Positions 59,387-64,000 of a stretch of 64,000 bases of DNA are shown in pieces. Positions within the stretch are counted from its first letter, which is position 1. Every line of letters starts with the position of its first letter. This stretch comes from Riptortus pedestris. Lineage: Eukaryota; Arthropoda; Insecta; Hemiptera; Alydidae. The position numbers were made by a program, and so were the translations under genes. The notes beneath the pieces were generated by a model. That model was given only the letters and a program-made list of their open reading frames with translations, made no database searches and was not told the origin of the DNA. Where the stretch lies: the NCBI GenBank assembly GCA_019009955.1, contig CM032228.1:127777001-127841000 (forward strand). The letters run 5' to 3'.

Positions 59387-59667
59387 GAATGAACAACAAG
59401 CGTTGCAACTGGCCAAGGGGGAAGGTGATTGGAGGGTCCAGCGTACTAAACTACATGCTTTATGTGCGAGGCAACCATAAGGACTATGACGACTGGGAAG
59501 CTTTAGGCAATGTCGGATGGGGTTCAAAGGAAGTCTTGTACTATTTCAAGAAGAGCGAAGACAACCGCAATCCGTATCTAGCAAGGTCTCAGTTTCATTC
59601 TACAGGAGGCTACCTTACAATACAGGAGGCTCCTTGGAAGACACCGCTTGCCTCTGCTTTCGTACAG
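59387..59667 (+). CDS. GMC oxidoreductase exon 3 with GMC signature 1
   Basis: The acceptor GTTCAAG is followed by [40 protein letters not shown] and [17 protein letters not shown]: the W-P-R-G-K-x-x-G-G-S-S signature and the conserved 'RGn..DYd.Wa.lGn.GW....vlpyFkksEd' block. It ends AFVQ at GTCAGT in phase 0, where the next exon of this gene family would continue. The remaining two thirds of the protein lie beyond position 64000. Confidence 0.95.
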
Positions 59668-60339
59668 GTCAGTGTTTTTATTGAATTTATTATTTATGAA
59701 AAATCTGCAAACATTGACAAGGATGTGCCTTTTTTTCATTAATGACTTAGAAAATTGTATTATATTATGTAAAATATTATTTTATTTTGGAACTTTCGCA
59801 TAAACAGAAAAACTAAGCTTGCTAAAAAAAATCACAAGGAAGATTAACTGACAACACAAGAAATATCTTATAAAATATAAAGATAATTAAAAAAAATAAA
59901 TAATGAAACAATTATATAAATAAAACTGCAAAAAAAACACTCTATTAAACGAGCAATTAAAAATAAATATGAACCTAAATAAAGAAAATTACGTTATATT
60001 AGGTAAAATCCCTAAAACTTTATACACATACACATAAAATAGACGTAACACACACAAATACAGGCACACCCGCACCGCAGCCATAAAAATACAGGCACAT
60101 AAGCTCTAGTTAAAACGTATTTATTTTAAAAGCTATATTAATTTTGAAATGTATCTTTTATAAAATGTTAGAGTATATGCTAAATTTTGAAGTATTAAAG
60201 GAATGTGTGGGTTAGTCATGTAAAACATTTTCTTTTTACTGAAAACATTCCCAAAGTGAGTGACCCCCTAAGGAAATATTTTTTCTGAATGTAAATTCCA
60301 CCATATTGAATCCACTACTTTATTTAATTTTTGGTTGGG

Positions 60340-60570
60340 GGCATATTTCGGTACCGTCAATTAAATACTTCGCACTTACTTAGTTCAAAAAAGCTATTGG
60401 TATGAACCAGAAATAATTACAGAATCAATAATCAGACTAACATGGAGACGGCAGATACAATAATGAGAAATGGGAAGGAAAGGGTCAGGTATTTATACTA
60501 GTTGACTGGTAAACTGCTGAGGTAGTGTCTGGTCCCGTGGGAGCGTAGCTTCTGCTGCTATAACTCCCCC
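60340..60570 (-). repeat. Probable polypurine tract and start of the 3' LTR of the errantivirus-like element
   Basis: Downstream of the env stop on the - strand is GGGGGAGTTATAGCAGCAG: a purine tract followed by AGTTA, which is how errantivirus LTRs begin (- strand start at about 60565). Within it TAGTATAAATACC looks like a TATA box at about 60490. The other LTR end could not be fixed, and the partner LTR is off the window. Confidence 0.45.
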
Positions 60571-60600
60571 ATGCTTAGGATTCTAAGTCCTCTGAAAATT

Positions 60601-61518
60601 TTAGGATGGAAATTTCCAAGGATGAAAACGCCTGTGTGGCAGATTTGATGGCACTTCTTGTAGGGATATGACTTCGCCAAGAGGTTCTTTTGGCTGTTGA
60701 GAAGGTGAAGGTTCCAGACACTTTGATGTACAATAATATTTATAAACTACAATCACATGAAATATTAACAAGTAGATTATTAGAAAATACATAATTATGT
60801 GAGAATAATCAAAACTTAGAAATTCTAGAGGCTCTAATGGAAAATTATCTATACTAGGTGAATTTAGATGTTCAAATGTGAGATTATAATTGTGAATATC
60901 TTCTGGATTGTGTTCAAAATTTAATATATGGGAGTCAATGGTTACAATATTAGTTTTAGGGCATTCTAAAATTGACTCATTATGATTAAGCTTAATTAGG
61001 GCGGAACTAGGGAGGAATACAGGGTAGGATACATCGGATATATGAATAATAATAGTCTTAAAACTAAGGTATAAATCTATACTATCTATATATTTAAGAA
61101 ATGAATATGAATGAATGGAAGTAGTAACACAACCATTCGAATTGCCTAAAAATAAATTTTTAATACAAATATCATCTACAGCTCTAATGTTTCTACAATA
61201 ATAATTAGATAATATAAATGTACAATTTCCCACTAGTGTATGTGTTGTGTTTTGGAGTACCTGTGTATAACGTGCTATCGTAGATATTATTTGATCATCA
61301 TGGATGACTGGTGTCTTCAGTAAGTAAAATAATGTGTATGTGTGGTTCAGTAAGGGTAGTGATATGAAGAAGTATATTAGTCCTTCATGTGTGGCACAAT
61401 TTAATGTGCTCGTCAGCCATAAAATTTCTGTGTTTGTGGATAACAAGGTGATTTTGAATAGTGTCTTCATGTCGAGTTGGCCTATGAGTGAAGAGTGAGA
61501 AATCCCTTGTTTACACAT
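60601..61518 (-). pseudogene. Env-like gene, C-terminal fragment with transmembrane anchor
   Basis: A 305-codon frame continues env after the stop. It has a cysteine-containing ectodomain (several C residues, N-glycosylation sequons such as NTT and NLT), then the membrane segment IIMYFLIIYLLIFHVIVVYK and a cytoplasmic tail ending RRFHPWKFPS. Its length and TM position fit errantivirus Env. It could be translated only by readthrough or as a separate piece; the most likely reading is decay. Confidence 0.75.
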
Positions 61519-61521
61519 TTC

Positions 61522-61956
61522 TTATTCATTTATTCTGATATATACATAGTTGAGAATTGTGTAGAGTTCAGTCAAGTGTATATGTCGTTCATCGTTGTCA
61601 AGGGAATTTATCAACTTTTGAAACCTGTTGTTGTTTCTGTTTAACGCGTCTATATCGTGTTTTAAAGTATTGATGATGTTTTTGTTGTATTTACTCTGAC
61701 GTTCTATATTATGTTCTATGTGATACGAGTTTTTCTGGAGTTCAGTAATTGTTTGGTCATAGTACTCTTTGTCCTGTGCATCCATGTTTCCTGTGAGCCA
61801 TTGAATGGCTGATCCTAATCCGTTAATAATACCACGTCTCCTTCTTGATGAAGAATTTATATTAAAAATTGTTCTCAATTTATTTTTAGTAAATTGCAGT
61901 AAACGATTAGTGACCTCGTATGTCTTTAAATTTAGGTAAAACTTTTTCGGTGTCAA
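61522..61956 (-). pseudogene. Env-like gene, middle fragment with polybasic cleavage site and fusion-peptide-like stretch
   Basis: The frame contains NSSSRRRRGIINGLGSAIQW: a furin-type RRRR site followed by a glycine-rich hydrophobic segment, the arrangement of insect errantivirus and baculovirus F-type glycoproteins. It is followed by a heptad-like helical region (QDKEYYDQTITELQKN to LINSLDN). It ends at an in-frame TAA (61522-61524) just before the next fragment, which continues in the same frame one codon later. Confidence 0.8.
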
Positions 61957-62146
61957 TTAATTCAGTATATAGGTTAGTATAATTAACAAAGTGTGTGATT
62001 GTATGGTATTTATCAATGGAGAATGAGTCTGGTAGTTTAATCGGGAGTATACCTGGCGTCTTGGAGATGTCAGTCACTTGATACTGTACCGTCTGAGTCA
62101 TCGTCTTGAGGAGCACTAGGGTCATGATCCATGTTTGTGTTCTCAT
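61907..62146 (-). pseudogene. Env-like gene, N-terminal fragment with signal peptide
   Basis: The ATG at 62146 starts MRTQTWIMTLVLLKTMTQTV, a convincing signal peptide, followed by a mature start (QYQVTDISKTPGILPIKLPD). The frame then fails at about 61907, while the homologous reading continues in the next frame from about 61956, so a frameshift lies near 61930-61956. Errantivirus Env proteins are baculovirus-F-like class I fusion glycoproteins; this copy is inactive as it stands. Confidence 0.7.
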
Positions 62147-62525
62147 CTACAACAGAAGGAATGTCTTCGTTCACAACCTTTGTTTTCCTTCCTTTATAAA
62201 CTTTCCTGAGCCGTTGCAGATTGTCTTTATGTAATTTAATTTCTTTGTTTTTATCCTTGAGTTTAACAACAGGTTTGTAAGGGTTTTCGGATTTTAACCT
62301 AGTCCTAATCTTTGCATATGTTTTTTCTGGTATTTCGGGGTCTTCTCTATTTTTGTTCAATTTGTTGGTCCGTTCAAGTTTTTCCTTGTCTATAGTTTCT
62401 TTAATAATGGATTGTACAAGTTTAAGTCTGTCGTGGTACTGTTCGACTAATCGTTCTTTTATCTTAGAGTCGGTGGAAGCGGGAGTACAGTGATGGGGCC
62501 CGAATGTGATTTCATTCGGTGTCAA
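62070..62525 (-). pseudogene. Errantivirus-like pol: integrase C-terminal part
   Basis: The frame begins TPNEITFGPHH, which in this family follows the end of the integrase catalytic core, and goes on through a long Lys/Glu-rich helix (KIKERLVEQYHDRLKLVQSI) and an SH3-like basic region (RTRLKSENPYKPVVKLKDKN) to an acidic tail DDDSDGTVSSD. It overlaps the preceding frame by four bases through a -1 step, and overlaps the env start by about 77 bases in another frame, as is common in errantiviruses whose env is made from a spliced message. Confidence 0.75.
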
Positions 62526-63340
62526 TTTAAGTTTTTGTTGGATAGATGGTCTGTTAGTACTTGAAGTACGTTAGTTGCGTAAAATGTGGAAGTGAGTCTG
62601 GCAAAAAGTCTTTTCGAAAATGTGTCAACAAGGGTTATTATGTATTTTTGTTCGTAATGTAATGTATCCATCATGAGTTCTTCAAATGGTCTGTCGGGTG
62701 AAGGTGTTACACAATATTTAGTTTTGATGGGCTTTCTGTCGTACTTTGTCCGTCTACAAGTATCGTAGTTGTTTACGTAGTCCATAATTAGGTCTTTCAT
62801 CTTAGGGAAGTAGTAATGCCTCTTGCGTTTGATGTATGTTTCGAGTTCACCTCTGTGATAAGTTTTGCCCAAGTGATATGAATCAATTAGTTCACGTTGT
62901 TCATCCAGATTCTTGATGTCAGAACATTTCTTTATATATCTTTTTAGTTTTACAGTGGGGAATGAGGTCTCTATAATATTAGAAATTTCTTGGAAAATGC
63001 TTTCATATTCTGTTCGTACCGTCTCGACGGTCGGTTCACAGTAAATACCGTATGTTGTGTTAGGTTTCAGTATTTCTAGTAATTTTTTATTTAGATCAGA
63101 TTGCAATGGGTACATTGTTTCAATAATGTATCGAAATTTATTCCTAAGAGTGTGTGTTGGATCACGTCCTCTTTGTATAAAGATTTGATATTTCTCATCG
63201 TTAACAGGTCTATCTTCTTCTACTATCCACACCTGTTAGTTAGAGGATTCCTGTGAATGGACGGTGGCAAGGTCAGTTTCATCTCTACAGTATGTAAGTC
63301 AGTGGTCTGTGGTCCATTCTTTCTTCTTAAAGAGTGTGTT
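62522..63340 (-). pseudogene. Errantivirus-like pol: post-RNase H linker, integrase zinc finger and first part of core
   Basis: The main frame (63232 to 62522) runs VNDEKYQIFIQRGRDP to the integrase N-terminal domain (YHLGKTYHRGE ... YVNNYDTCRRTKYDRK), which keeps both histidines and one cysteine; the expected first cysteine of the CxxC pair is a tyrosine. It continues into the core at MMDTLHYEQKYIITLVDTFS, containing the first catalytic aspartate. Upstream at 63240-63340 two stops interrupt DLATVHSQ-type linker sequence. The frame ends at 62522 directly before a jump to the C-terminal part, so the region with the second aspartate and the glutamate is deleted. Confidence 0.8.
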
Positions 63341-63378
63341 CATTACATTTGCCGTGTCTGTTTCCGTGTTTTTATGTT

Positions 63379-63860
63379 CTAAATCGGCTTTAATTTTTTT
63401 TTTTTTATACTTTTATCTTTGAGAATATTTTCAATTTCCAATAAATTCATATTTTGCTTGATACTCTTTGAGCTTACTCTATTATTATTATTATTACTGT
63501 TAGTAGAACTTATACTACTATTATTATCATTTGATTCATTATTATCATTATTATTTGAATCACTTGAGTTATCATTATTATTATTAGCATTATTATTATT
63601 TATTAATCCTTCATTTATTCTTATTTTCTTTTTATTATTATTATTATTACTATTATATTCTTTAATAGCTTTATTAATTATATTCGTTTCAATATCAAAC
63701 ATTTTATTATTTTTCAAATAATCAATATATTCTTTACTAATACTAATTTTTTGTTTAATAATACTTTTATTTTTATTTTCAATAATACTTTTATCTTTAA
63801 TATTAATATTATTACATTCATCTTTATTATTATTATCTTCCGAAGTTATTTTACTTCCGT
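63379..63860 (-). pseudogene. Asn/Ser/Asp-rich low-complexity in-frame expansion in pol
   Basis: The frame that carries the DTG protease stays open for about 160 further codons, but these are dominated by N, with D, S, K and I, built from AAT/AAC/GAT triplets (long N runs at 63480-63660). It ends at a stop at 63379. No RT motif appears. The leucine-rich + strand frame over the same bases is its shadow. I infer a trinucleotide expansion that displaced or followed the deletion of RT/RNase H. Confidence 0.5.
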
Positions 63861-64000
63861 CGGGTACGGAACAGGGAGTTATATAATTTTTCGCCGAGCC
63901 GGTGTCGATAAGCCGTCTTGTTTTGTTTGTCTGTAAAGTGTGGTAGTGATTGAGTAAAGTTCACTAAATATTCGGGGCTGGTTCTGGCCTGTCTTTGACT
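63860..64000 (-). pseudogene. Aspartic protease region of the errantivirus-like pol, with possible gag-pol overlap
   Basis: Read on the - strand, a frame opening after TAG/TGA stops near 63960 gives RRLIDTGSAKNYITP. D-T-G-S-A is the retroviral-type aspartic protease active site (aspartate codon at 63904-63906). The other frame upstream (PEYLVNFTQSLPHFTDKQNK) is open across the same bases and could be the gag C-terminus, as expected where gag and pol are joined by frameshifting. Only the start of the protease is seen before the sequence becomes Asn-rich. Confidence 0.65.

Larger units (their letters stand above)
54364..59667 (+). other. Gene B: GMC oxidoreductase (glucose-dehydrogenase family), 5' half
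   Basis: Three coding exons join in matching phases into about 220 codons, the N-terminal third of a family usually near 600 residues. In order: a hydrophobic N-terminal segment (signal peptide or anchor), the FAD-binding beta-alpha-beta motif with GGGSAG, ANRLSE, an LLLEAGGDE acidic turn, and [14 protein letters not shown], the GMC signature 1. Family members are FAD flavoproteins oxidising sugars, alcohols or ecdysone. Which substrate applies here cannot be told, because the substrate-binding and C-terminal HxH/N catalytic parts lie past the window. No lesion is visible. The third intron apparently contains the errantivirus-like element at 60.3-64 kb. Confidence 0.92.
60300..64000 (-). mobile_element. 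Errantivirus-like Ty3/Gypsy element with env, internally deleted (runs off right edge)
   Basis: On the - strand, from the right edge leftward, come a protease with a DTG motif, an Asn-rich stretch, a partial integrase, a second integrase fragment and an env-like gene, then a purine tract GGGGGAG and a probable LTR. This order (PR-[RT-RNaseH]-IN-env) and the env type identify the errantivirus branch of Ty3/Gypsy, insect endogenous retrovirus-like elements. Reverse transcriptase and RNase H are absent, the integrase core has lost its middle, and env is broken by a frameshift and a stop, so this copy is not autonomous. The matching 5' LTR is outside the window. It probably sits inverted in an intron of the GMC gene. 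Confidence 0.85.

Noticed and set aside
63419..63721. Leucine-rich frame on the + strand (100 codons) resembling a membrane protein
   Set aside because: It is the exact complement of the Asn-rich stretch in frame with the DTG protease; the hydrophobicity is a by-product of ATT/TTA triplets.

Overview
The window reads as a strongly AT-rich, transposon-saturated arthropod nuclear genome, most likely an insect. Support: spliced genes with GT-AG introns of several kb, an insect-style GMC oxidoreductase (glucose-dehydrogenase family), an env-bearing errantivirus-like Ty3/Gypsy element, hAT, mariner, R1 and RTE-type remnants, Helitron arrays and many (TA)n tracts. Species and order cannot be fixed from the sequence alone. 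No bacterial operon, rRNA or functional tRNA gene was seen.

Two host genes are supported, both on the + strand. (1) Gene A, about 4.1-35.0 kb: at least 12 exons, possibly 13, of one long gene whose 5' end is probably off the window. It encodes two GAF-like modules and a long, basic, coiled-coil-like C-terminus. The GAF content resembles that of the cilia/sperm-associated EFCAB5 family, but this is tentative. Splice phases agree at every junction except one (25068/25837). (2) Gene B, about 54.4 to past 59.7 kb: the first three coding exons of a GMC oxidoreductase, with the FAD-binding GGGSAG motif split by an intron and the GMC signature in the third exon. The remaining exons lie beyond the window.

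Almost everything else is mobile DNA, much of it inside the introns. The main families are: family A, short non-autonomous elements with subterminal inverted repeats, a 3' hairpin and an internal (TA)n (Helentron/HINE-like; more than 20 full or partial copies); family B, Helitrons ending in a CCCGG/CCGGG hairpin and CTAG, arranged as a 7-kb array with a multi-kb inverted repeat (15.3-22.5 kb) plus a smaller group at 0.6-3.6 kb; two hAT-type transposons with exact 8-bp target-site duplications (5983-7838 and 8626-10532); a tRNA-derived SINE family (six copies); a GC-rich repeat C (three copies); fragments of R1-like, RTE-like and Jockey-like LINEs, of a Gypsy pol and of a mariner; a 248-bp foldback element with a 9-bp duplication; and, at the right edge, an internally deleted errantivirus-like element on the - strand (protease, partial integrase, broken env), probably in the third intron of the GMC gene.

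The stretches 37.4-39.7, 41.2-42.4, 55.5-57.9 and 58.1-59.4 kb hold little that can be named.
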